From contig JACNLL010000047.1 of assembly GCA_014381545.1 (NCBI GenBank), forward strand, positions 1 through 36,807: 36,807 nucleotides of DNA. The letters run 5' to 3'. Every line of letters begins with the position of its first letter. Position 1 is the first letter of the stretch. This DNA comes from Candidatus Desulfaltia bathyphila. Lineage in GTDB: Bacteria; Desulfobacterota; Desulfobacteria; Desulfobacterales; ETH-SRB1. The position numbers and the translations under genes are program-made. This document shows positions 8,329 to 16,311 of this stretch, piece by piece. The notes beneath the pieces were generated by a model. It was not told the DNA's origin. It searched no databases and worked only from the letters and a program-made list of their open reading frames with translations.

Positions 8329-11300
8329 AACAGGCTCGGTTATGGTGATAGGCGCCGGAATCACCGGGATGCAGGCAGCATTGGATCTGGCTGATTCCGG
8401 TTATTATGTCTATCTTGTGGAAAGGTCAAGCTCAATCGGCGGAATGATGTCGCAATTAGATAAGACCTTTCCCACCAATGACTGCGCCATGTGTATTATA
8501 TCCCCTAAGCTGGTAGAAGTCGGCCGGCATATCAATATAGAGTTGCTAACCCTTTCTGAGGTAAACGGAATTTCCGGCGCCGAGGGGAATTTTGAGGTCA
8601 GTGTGACACAACATCCACGTTATGTGGATACTGATAAGTGCATTGCGTGCGGCTTGTGTGCCGAGAAGTGTCCCAAAAAAGTGCTTAATGAGTATGATGG
8701 CGGACTGAGTAAGCGCAAGGCGATTTATGTGAAATATCCCCAGGCTGTTCCGTTAAAATACACCATTGATGCAAAGAATTGTATCTACTTTAAAAAGGGA
8801 AAATGCAGAATATGCGAAAAATTCTGCCCCAATGAAGCTATCAATTTTGACGATCAGAAAAAGGAATTGACCCTGAAAGTAGGGGCTGTTGTCCTGGCCG
8901 TGGGAAGCAAGGTCTTTGACCCGGGAGTCCATGATACTTACGGCTACAGGAAATATCCCAATATTGTGACAAGCCTGGAATTTGAGAGGATTCTCTCTGC
9001 CTCAGGACCGTATGGCGGACACCTGGTTCGGCCATCAGATAAAAAAGAGCCCGAAAAAATTGCCTGGCTTCAATGTATAGGATCCAGAGATGAATGTCTC
9101 GGCGCCAAAGGATACTGCTCTGCTGTCTGCTGTACCTACGCCATTAAAGAGGCCATGCTGGCCAAAGAACACAGCAAAGAGCCGCTGGATACAGCCATTT
9201 TTTATATTGATATCCGCACGCATGGAAAAGACTTTGAGAGATATCTTAACCGCGCAAAGGATGAATCAGGAATCCGTTTTATCAAATCGAAAGTTACCGG
9301 CCTTCCACCGGTTAATGGAACAGAGAGGCATCTTATCCGCTATGTAGATGAGGCGGGCAAGAGAGTTGAAGAAGAATTTGATATGGTGGTGCTCTCCGTG
9401 GGCCTGGGCATAACCAGGGAATGTGCGGACCTGGCTCAAAAATTGGGCATCGAACTTGATCGCTATAATTTTGCAGCCACCAGCAGCTTTGAACCTGTCC
9501 GGAGCTCCAGACCGGGCATTTATGTTTGCGGCGCGTTTCAGGCTCCAAAGGATATTCCATCCTCGGTCATAGATTCCAGCGCAGCAGCAGGCGCGGTTGG
9601 GAGTAAATTAGCCGAGTCCAGGTGGACCCTGACAAGCACAAAACATATCCCTGAGGAGATTGATATCCGTGGAGAACCTCCCAGAATCGGCGTTTTTGTC
9701 TGCCGTTGCGGCACAAATATTGCGGGCACTGTTGATATCCCTCCTCTGGTTGAGTTTGCGCAAAGCCTGCCCTGTGTTGTCTATGCAGAAGAAAACATGT
9801 TCAGTTGCTCCCAGGACACCCAGGATAAAATAACCCTGGTTATCAAAGAGCAGCGATTGAATCGGGTGGTTGTCGCGGCTTGCACCCCTAAGACGCATGA
9901 ACCACTTTTTCAGGAGACATTAATCAATGCGGGCATTAATAAATACCTTTTTGAGATGGCTAATATCCGCAACCTGTGCTCCTGGGTACATAAGGATAAT
10001 CCCGAACAAGCTACTGAAAAGGCCAAAGATCTCATTAGAATGGCCGTGGCAAAGGTAGCCCTCTTTGAGCCCCTGACCGAACCTGTTATGCAGATTGATC
10101 AGAAGGCCCTTGTTATTGGTGGAGGCGTCGCAGGTATGGTGGCGGCTAAGAACCTGGCAGACCAGAACTACGTAACATACCTGATTGAAAAGACCGATGC
10201 TCTTGGCGGACAGGCGCGTCATCTGCATGAAACCTGGCGGGGTGAGGACATTCAACAATATTTATCCGGCCTGATAGAAAAAGTACAATCCGATAAAAAC
10301 ATAGATATATTTCTGAATTCCGAGATAGAACATGTGGACGGTTTTGTAGGGAATTTCAAAACAACGATCCAGCACAATGGCGAGAGCAAAGTCCTGGAAC
10401 ACGGGGTAACGATCATTGCGTCCGGCGCCTCGGCGCTCAAGCCGAACCAGTACCTTTACGGCGAAGACCCCCGTGTTGTAACAGGGTTGGAATTTCAGCA
10501 ACGACTAATTGACAACGATCCCTCGTTAGGACAGCTCAACACGGCTGTGTTTATACAATGCGTTGGTTCGCGCATCCCCCAGCGACCTTACTGCTCTAAG
10601 GTCTGCTGCACGCAGTCCATTAAAAGCGCCCTGAAGCTCAAAGAGATCAATCCCAAAATGAATATTTTTGTTCTTTACAGGGATATGCGATCCTATGGGC
10701 TGCGAGAAGATCTTTACCGGAAAGCGCGTTCAAGCGGGATTAACTTTGTCCGCTATGATTTTGACAAGGAGTTTACAGTAGCAGCCAAGCAGGGGGATTT
10801 ACAGGTTGCTTTCAATGATTGCGTGCTCAGGCGTCAGATGGAAATCCGGCCCGACCTTTTGATTCTGGCCTCTGCTATTGTCCCGGAAAAAAAGAATCCA
10901 TTGGCGCAGTTCTATAAAGTGCCGCAGAATGATGACGGTTTTTTCGTGGAAGCGCATGTCAAACTACGGCCTGTTGATTTTGCCACAGACGGCGTGTTCG
11001 TGTGCGGGCTTGCCCATGCCCCGAAAACGATAGATGAATCCATAACACAAGCTCAGGCAGCGGCGGCAAGAGCTGTTACGCTTCTGTCGGCAATAAGCAT
11101 CTCGGTGAGCGGCACAGTAGCTTATGTCAATCCAAACGACTGTAGCAGTTGCGGTGTGTGTGTATCTGTCTGCCCCTATTCTGCGCCGCAATTTAATGAC
11201 AAGAGCGGTAAGGCGGAAATACTGCCCACCCTGTGCAAAGGATGCGGTATATGCGTAGCTTCCTGCCGGTCCGGCGCCATCCATCTGAAGGGATTTGATA

Positions 11301-11350
11301 ACGACCAGATCTTCGCGCAAATCTTTGCGACGAATGAAGCGGTTTTTTAA
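8315..11350 (+). CDS. hdrA: Double-length heterodisulfide reductase subunit A-like flavoprotein
   Basis: Two FAD Rossmann motifs (VMVIGAGITGMQAALDLA, ALVIGGGVAGMVAAKNLA), two QC(I/V)GSR...YCS(A/K)VCC motifs, and ferredoxin motifs internally and at the C-terminus. The 5' end overlaps hdrB; ATG 8309 or 8315 is more plausible than TTG 8300. Confidence 0.9.
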   Translation: MPKDKTGSVMVIGAGITGMQAALDLADSGYYVYLVERSSSIGGMMSQLDKTFPTNDCAMCIISPKLVEVGRHINIELLTLSEVNGISGAEGNFEVSVTQHPRYVDTDKCIACGLCAEKCPKKVLNEYDGGLSKRKAIYVKYPQAVPLKYTIDAKNCIYFKKGKCRICEKFCPNEAINFDDQKKELTLKVGAVVLAVGSKVFDPGVHDTYGYRKYPNIVTSLEFERILSASGPYGGHLVRPSDKKEPEKIAWLQCIGSRDECLGAKGYCSAVCCTYAIKEAMLAKEHSKEPLDTAIFYIDIRTHGKDFERYLNRAKDESGIRFIKSKVTGLPPVNGTERHLIRYVDEAGKRVEEEFDMVVLSVGLGITRECADLAQKLGIELDRYNFAATSSFEPVRSSRPGIYVCGAFQAPKDIPSSVIDSSAAAGAVGSKLAESRWTLTSTKHIPEEIDIRGEPPRIGVFVCRCGTNIAGTVDIPPLVEFAQSLPCVVYAEENMFSCSQDTQDKITLVIKEQRLNRVVVAACTPKTHEPLFQETLINAGINKYLFEMANIRNLCSWVHKDNPEQATEKAKDLIRMAVAKVALFEPLTEPVMQIDQKALVIGGGVAGMVAAKNLADQNYVTYLIEKTDALGGQARHLHETWRGEDIQQYLSGLIEKVQSDKNIDIFLNSEIEHVDGFVGNFKTTIQHNGESKVLEHGVTIIASGASALKPNQYLYGEDPRVVTGLEFQQRLIDNDPSLGQLNTAVFIQCVGSRIPQRPYCSKVCCTQSIKSALKLKEINPKMNIFVLYRDMRSYGLREDLYRKARSSGINFVRYDFDKEFTVAAKQGDLQVAFNDCVLRRQMEIRPDLLILASAIVPEKKNPLAQFYKVPQNDDGFFVEAHVKLRPVDFATDGVFVCGLAHAPKTIDESITQAQAAAARAVTLLSAISISVSGTVAYVNPNDCSSCGVCVSVCPYSAPQFNDKSGKAEILPTLCKGCGICVASCRSGAIHLKGFDNDQIFAQIFATNEAVF

Positions 11351-11364
11351 AGGAGTTTTTCAGG

Positions 11365-11799
11365 ATGTCTGATTGGGAACCAAAAATTGTAGCTTTTTTA
11401 TGTAACTGGTGCAGCTATGGAGCCGCTGACCTTGCAGGTATCAACCGTCTGCAGTACCCAACCAATATCAAGGTCATCAGGATTCCCTGTACCGGACGGA
11501 TGAGCCCCAAGTTTATACTGGCTGCTTTTGGAAAAGGTGCGGACGGTGTTTGGGTATCAGGGTGCCATCCTGGAGACTGCCATTACATGGAAGGTAATTA
11601 TTACGCCCGTAGAAAGTTTACACTCTTTAAAAACCTCATAGAACATATGGGTATTGAGCCTGGCCGTCTCCATTTTTCATGGATCTCCTCGGCGGAGGGA
11701 ACAAGGTTTGCTGAAATCGCAAATAAAGTGACCAAAACAGTAAAGAACTTAGGATCTTCAAGGCATCTTATCAAGAAAATAAATGCTAAGGTAGATTAA
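11365..11799 (+). CDS. MvhD/FlxD-like hydrogenase iron-sulfur subunit
   Basis: FLCNWCSYGAADLAG...IPCTGRM...VSGCHPGDCHYMEGN, a canonical MvhD signature. AAAGGAG RBS upstream. Confidence 0.9.
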   Translation: MSDWEPKIVAFLCNWCSYGAADLAGINRLQYPTNIKVIRIPCTGRMSPKFILAAFGKGADGVWVSGCHPGDCHYMEGNYYARRKFTLFKNLIEHMGIEPGRLHFSWISSAEGTRFAEIANKVTKTVKNLGSSRHLIKKINAKVD

Positions 11800-11800
11800 C

Positions 11801-12745
11801 ATGTTAGGATATATAACCAAAATACGGGAAATATCAGAACGGCTCTTAAAAGAAGGCAAAGTGGATATGGTAATAGGTTTCCGCAAGGGAACCGTGCCGA
11901 TGATGAATGAGCCTTGTGTTGTTAAAAATCCCGAAAATGTAAAAGAGCTTGTGTGGGACAGCAATTGTGGCATCAACCTGGCAAACTATCTGACCGACAG
12001 AAAAGAAAAAATAGGTGTTGTTGCCAAGGGGTGCGATTCACGGAACATTGTCACCCATCTAATTGAAAACAAGATTAAAAGAGACCAACTGTTTATTATC
12101 GGAGTGCCATGCAAGGGGATGATTGACAGACACAAGATTACCTCAATGTTTGCAAAGGAAATAAAAGAGGTTGTAGAGGAGGAAAACAGGATCATTGTAA
12201 GGGGTGATGATTATGAGAAAATTTTTAAAAAAGCCGAGGTGTTGCAGGAAAACTGCGCAATATGCATCCATCGAAACCCTGTTATATACGATGAACTTGC
12301 TGCTGATCTTGTCGAAGAACAAAAGGATGTAGATAGATATGAGGATGTACGCCGAATTGAAGCCATGCCCGCTGAAAAAAAAGGGAATTATTTCGACAAT
12401 CTGCTCTCGGCCTGCATCCGTTGTTATGCATGCAGAAATGCATGCCCCCTTTGTTACTGCCTCACATGCTTTGTGGACGAATCCCGGCCCCAGTGGGTAG
12501 GTAAAAGCATAAACCCAACGGATATAAGAACATTCCATTTCTTAAGGGCCTATCATTGCGCGGGCAGGTGTACTGATTGCGGCGCCTGTGAGCGCGCATG
12601 TCCGATGGGCATAAAGGTAAGGGAATTCACTAAGAAACTGGAAAAAGATTGTTTTGAACTGTATGGCTGGGAGGCAGGTATGTCCTTAGATGAACGTCCG
12701 CCACTTGATACGTACAGACCTGACGATCCGGATTTTATAAAATAA
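11801..12745 (+). CDS. FlxC-like / FrhB-related 4Fe-4S protein
   Basis: GVVAKGCDSRNI, IIGVPCKGM, CAICIHRNP, CIRCYACRNACPLCYC, CTDCGACERACPMGI; begins 1 nt after the MvhD-like gene. Confidence 0.75.
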   Translation: MLGYITKIREISERLLKEGKVDMVIGFRKGTVPMMNEPCVVKNPENVKELVWDSNCGINLANYLTDRKEKIGVVAKGCDSRNIVTHLIENKIKRDQLFIIGVPCKGMIDRHKITSMFAKEIKEVVEEENRIIVRGDDYEKIFKKAEVLQENCAICIHRNPVIYDELAADLVEEQKDVDRYEDVRRIEAMPAEKKGNYFDNLLSACIRCYACRNACPLCYCLTCFVDESRPQWVGKSINPTDIRTFHFLRAYHCAGRCTDCGACERACPMGIKVREFTKKLEKDCFELYGWEAGMSLDERPPLDTYRPDDPDFIK

Positions 12746-12757
12746 AAGACTAAAAAA

Positions 12758-12848
12758 TTAAGGGATTGGGGAATTTAGGGATTTAGGGATTAAAATCAAT
12801 AGGATACCTTCAATTCCTGAATTCCCCAATTCCTGAATCCCTCAATTC
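12758..12848. repeat. Long imperfect inverted repeat of GGGATT/AATCCC-type units inside the redox cluster
   Basis: AATTAAGGGATTGGGGAATTTAGGGATTTAGGGATT versus CAATTCCTGAATTCCCCAATTCCTGAATCCCTCAATTC; arms pair with a few mismatches. Confidence 0.75.
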
Positions 12849-12862
12849 AATAAAGGTATGCT

Positions 12863-13909
12863 ATGAAGGTCGTAAAAATTGACAAGAGGAATTGGGCCGG
12901 CAAACTTGAAAAATTGAAAGAGTCTTATCGATTGTTTGGCCCTGTTAAGGATAATGAATTCCACATCTTTGAAAGGCTCGACAAAGGTGAACTGCCGGAT
13001 TTTAATTATTTCAATACACGCCTTTCACCAAAATCGATTATTTATCCCCAATCTGAAACTATGCTTGAATTTTCTCTGGATAAAAGCAAAGAAAATCATC
13101 ATATATTGAAAGAGACAGATACGGATTGTTCGCCGCGGGCTGTAATCGGCATAAGACCTTGTGATGCAGCAGCTTTTTTATTAGTTAAACGCAACTTTGA
13201 TACTGCTGAGCACAAAGACCCATACTGGGTCAAGGCCTATGAAACAACCACATTTGTCGGGCTTGCATGCAACAACCCGCAAGCAACCTGTTTCTGCACA
13301 AGCGCCGGTTGCGGGCCTTTTTACGAAGAGGGGCTTGACCTGCTTCTTGTCGACATGGAAGATCATTATTTTGCAAAGATAATTACTTCAAAGGGAGAAA
13401 ATCTTTTAGAAGCTGCCGGCTGGAATACCGGGACTGATGCCGACCCTGCCGGAAAACAAATCAAAACCATGAAACAGGAAGCAGAGGCCAAAATAACCTC
13501 TTCTATTACCACTGATAAATTAAAGGACAAAACAACTACAGACCTTTTTGACGCGCCTTTTTGGGAAGAGGTAGCTTTTGCATGCATAAACTGCGGGACC
13601 TGCACATATGTTTGTCCGACATGCTGGTGCTTCGACATTCAGGATGAAGTGAACGGGTACTCAGGAATACGTATGCGGAACTGGGATAGCTGCATGTTTC
13701 CTCTTTTTACTCTCCATGGATCAGGCCACAACCCAAGAAGCACAAACATGCAGAGGGTCAGGCAGCGGTTTATGCACAAGCTGAAATATTATATGGACAA
13801 ATATGACAATGGGATTCAGTGTGTCGGATGCGGTCGATGCATACGTCTCTGTCCGGTAAATATCGATATACGAAAAGTTTGTGATTTGATGAACAGCTAC
13901 GGGGATTGA
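12863..13909 (+). CDS. FlxB-like 4Fe-4S dicluster protein (AsrA/hydrogenase beta-like)
   Basis: GIRPCDAAAFLLVKRNF, CINCGTCTYVCPTCWCFDI, CVGCGRCIRLCPVNIDIRKV. Confidence 0.8.
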   Translation: MKVVKIDKRNWAGKLEKLKESYRLFGPVKDNEFHIFERLDKGELPDFNYFNTRLSPKSIIYPQSETMLEFSLDKSKENHHILKETDTDCSPRAVIGIRPCDAAAFLLVKRNFDTAEHKDPYWVKAYETTTFVGLACNNPQATCFCTSAGCGPFYEEGLDLLLVDMEDHYFAKIITSKGENLLEAAGWNTGTDADPAGKQIKTMKQEAEAKITSSITTDKLKDKTTTDLFDAPFWEEVAFACINCGTCTYVCPTCWCFDIQDEVNGYSGIRMRNWDSCMFPLFTLHGSGHNPRSTNMQRVRQRFMHKLKYYMDKYDNGIQCVGCGRCIRLCPVNIDIRKVCDLMNSYGD

Positions 13910-13938
13910 TAATATTTTAGGTTTTTGAAGATAAATCT

Positions 13939-14139
13939 GCTTCGGGTGTGATCAAATTTAAAACAGGAAACTGTTTGAGCGAATTAGAAATCGTTAAGAA
14001 AGAACCTTGTATAAAATGCCGTTTTTTGCTTAACTATCTGTTTAAACTACCACTATTTCTTTATAGTTATGGCTGGTTATTTCTTTACGATTTCTTATTC
14101 GTGAGTTTTTCATGGTTTAAATTTGATTATACCCGAAGC
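13939..14139. repeat. About 200-bp MITE-like element with about 26-bp terminal inverted repeats
   Basis: Left GCTTCGGGTGTGATCAAATTTAAAAC (13939) versus reverse complement of right end GCTTCGGGTATAATCAAATTTAAACC (right end at 14139): 3 mismatches in 26. Confidence 0.65.
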
Positions 14140-14179
14140 TCGATTGCAAATGATAAAAATCAGTTGCCAGGAGTTCATA

Positions 14180-15025
14180 ATGGTAAATCCATATCTGCCT
14201 TATCCGGTTCGAATCGACGAGATAATAACCGAAACCGAAGATAAAAATCTCAAGACATTCAGGCTGGTTTTTATAAACCCCGACGACGAAGAGAAATTTT
14301 CTTATAAAGCGGGTCAGTTTGCAGAGCTTTCCGTAGCAGGAAAAGGAGAAGTGCCTATAGGAATTGCCTCATCCCCTTCGGAAAAAGGATATCTGATGTT
14401 TACAATCAACAAGGTCGGGCTGGTTACAACCGCCCTCCATTGCATGAAACCGGGAGATATTATGGGTATTCGCGGGCCTCTCGGCAATAGTTATCCCTGG
14501 GATATTCTAAAAGGAAAAAATGTTGTGATAATAGGCGGCGGCTTTGCCTTTACCACGCTTCGCTCCTCTATAGTATATATGCTTGATCCTGTGAATCGCC
14601 CGAATCTCAAAGAAATCCATGTAATATACGGCGCTCGGTCTCCTGGTATGCTTTTATATAAGGATGAACTGGCTGCATGGGAATCACGTGATGATATTAA
14701 TATGCACATTACGGTCGACGGCACAGATGATCCAAACTGGAAATATAATGTCGGGTTTGTGCCGACCGTCACCGAACAGAAAGCGCCCCAGGGAAATGAT
14801 GATACATACGCCATTATTTGCGGCCCGCCGATTATGATAAAATTTACCCAGCCGGTATTAGAAAAGCTCGGCTATTGCCATGACAATATTATTATGTCCC
14901 TTGAAATGCGCATGAAATGCGGTATCGGAATTTGCGGCAGGTGCAATATCGGAAAAGAATTTGTATGCAAAGATGGGCCAATTTTTACGCTGGCCCGGTT
15001 AAACGAAATGCCAAAGGAATATTGA
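14180..15025 (+). CDS. FlxA-like FAD/NAD(P)-binding oxidoreductase with C-terminal [2Fe-2S] motif
   Basis: FAGQF-like FAD module (YKAGQFAELSV), NVVIIGGGFAFTTLR, C-terminal CGIGICGRCNIGKEFVC. ATG at 14180 preceded by CCAGGAG; the track start at 14123 is less likely. Confidence 0.85.
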   Translation: MVNPYLPYPVRIDEIITETEDKNLKTFRLVFINPDDEEKFSYKAGQFAELSVAGKGEVPIGIASSPSEKGYLMFTINKVGLVTTALHCMKPGDIMGIRGPLGNSYPWDILKGKNVVIIGGGFAFTTLRSSIVYMLDPVNRPNLKEIHVIYGARSPGMLLYKDELAAWESRDDINMHITVDGTDDPNWKYNVGFVPTVTEQKAPQGNDDTYAIICGPPIMIKFTQPVLEKLGYCHDNIIMSLEMRMKCGIGICGRCNIGKEFVCKDGPIFTLARLNEMPKEY

Positions 15026-15253
15026 GATGAATTAAACTTTCAAATAAGTTAACTAATGCATGAACAAAAAAGTCCGGTTTTTGGCAGGTACCGCTCCAAG
15101 TATAATTAAATTTAATCATACCTGAAGCTCACTGCAATCGGCTTGTTTTATAAACCTGACAAGTTATTTTCGTCTGCAGTGTCGCGAAGCGGCATAATTT
15201 AGCTTTTTATGAAATGTGTTAAGCGTTTGATATAACAGATAATTACCTCATCT

Positions 15254-15311
15254 TAACACCTAACACTTAACACCTAACACCTGATGAATTAGCCTTTTTA
15301 CGAATTCATCA
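15254..15311. repeat. Tandem heptamer (TAACACY)x4 abutting palindrome TGATGAATT-N12-AATTCATCA
   Basis: TAACACC TAACACT TAACACC TAACACC, then perfect 9-bp arms with a 12-nt spacer. Confidence 0.85.
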
Positions 15312-15321
15312 TGTTTTAATA

Positions 15322-15350
15322 TTGACATTTATTGATTAATAATATATTAA
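15322..15350 (+). promoter_or_regulatory. Sigma70-like promoter upstream of dsrC
   Basis: TTGACA, 17-nt spacer, TATTAA, followed by an AAAGGAGG RBS just before the dsrC ATG. Confidence 0.6.
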
Positions 15351-15427
15351 ACTCTGATAAATTAATACGAGATTAAAGGGCGGAAAGCCATAATGATTTC
15401 ATTTTTTACAAAGGAGGATTTTTTTTA

Positions 15428-15745
15428 ATGGAAACTATTGAATACATGGGTAAAACATTTAGCGTAGATGAGGACGGGTTTATTGATGATTTTAATAACT
15501 GGTGTCCTGAGTGGGAACAGTGGGTAAAAACTGTAGAGGGTATTGAGGAGATAAATGATGAGCACAGGAAGCTTGTCACGGTTCTTCGCGATTATTATGA
15601 AAAAAACGGAATTGCTCCGATGGTTCGGATACTTTCCAAGGTTACAGGATTCAAACTGAAACATATATATGAGCTTTATCCGTCCGGACCAGGCAAAGGA
15701 GCATGTAAGATGGCCGGTCTTCCAAAACCTACAGGATGCGTCTAA
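15428..15745 (+). CDS. dsrC: DsrC/DsvC/TusE family protein with both conserved C-terminal cysteines
   Basis: C-terminal arm GACKMAGLPKPTGCV; AAAGGAGG RBS. Confidence 0.95.
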   Translation: METIEYMGKTFSVDEDGFIDDFNNWCPEWEQWVKTVEGIEEINDEHRKLVTVLRDYYEKNGIAPMVRILSKVTGFKLKHIYELYPSGPGKGACKMAGLPKPTGCV

Positions 15746-15783
15746 GTCAAGAAATCAATGGCCTGTTTAAGACATTTTTAACT

Positions 15784-15817
15784 AAAAAAGCCCTGCATAT
15801 TATGCAGGGCTTTTTTT
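15784..15817 (+). terminator. Rho-independent terminator after dsrC
   Basis: AAAAAAGCCCTGCATATTATGCAGGGCTTTTTTT; perfect 9-bp stem (GCCCTGCAT/ATGCAGGGC), 3-nt loop, T tract. Confidence 0.95.
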
Positions 15818-15835
15818 ATTAAGGTAAAAATAATC

Positions 15836-16291
15836 ATGTCTTCAATGGATGACATAGACAGGGAAATTCTAAACAGGATACAGTCCGACTTTCCGATAAC
15901 CTCCCGCCCCTATCTTGTCGTGGCAAATAATCTGGGTCTTTCCGAAGATGATGTTTTAAAGCGTCTTGCCAGGTTGAAGGAAAAAAGGATTATTAGACGA
16001 ATAGGGGGCAACTTTGTCCCTGAAAAATTAGGATTTGTCAGCACTCTCTGCGCAGCAAAAGTGCCGGAAGATAAAATTGAATTTTTTGCCAAGGAAGTCA
16101 ACGGCTATCCGGGAGTAACTCATAATTATAAGCGGGACAACAGGTATAATATATGGTTTACCTTTATTGCTCCATCCATGGAGGAAATAGAGGAAAATCT
16201 TGCAAAGATCTCCAGCAAAACAGGAATAACAGATATTATCAATCTGCCTGCAACAAAGGTTTTTAAGATAAAGGCTCACTTTGACCTATAG
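15836..16291 (+). CDS. Lrp/AsnC-like siroheme decarboxylase subunit (AhbA/NirD-like)
   Basis: N-terminal HTH (MDDIDREILNRIQSDFPI) and GVTHNYKRDNRYNIWFTFIAPS motif typical of siroheme decarboxylases. Confidence 0.8.
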   Translation: MSSMDDIDREILNRIQSDFPITSRPYLVVANNLGLSEDDVLKRLARLKEKRIIRRIGGNFVPEKLGFVSTLCAAKVPEDKIEFFAKEVNGYPGVTHNYKRDNRYNIWFTFIAPSMEEIEENLAKISSKTGITDIINLPATKVFKIKAHFDL

Positions 16292-16311
16292 CAGGTTGCG
16301 AGAACTAATTA

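Noticed and set aside
8841-11320. Many minus-strand ORFs opposite hdrA
   Set aside because: Antisense shadows of a strongly coding frame; no RBS or recognisable domains.
13948-14244. 98-aa plus-strand ORF between flxB-like and flxA-like genes
   Set aside because: Lies mostly inside the inverted-repeat element and overlaps the flxA-like start in another frame; no credible RBS or domain.
15254-15281. Possible CRISPR-like array (TAACACC repeats)
   Set aside because: Units are 7 bp and contiguous with no spacers; no cas genes in the window.
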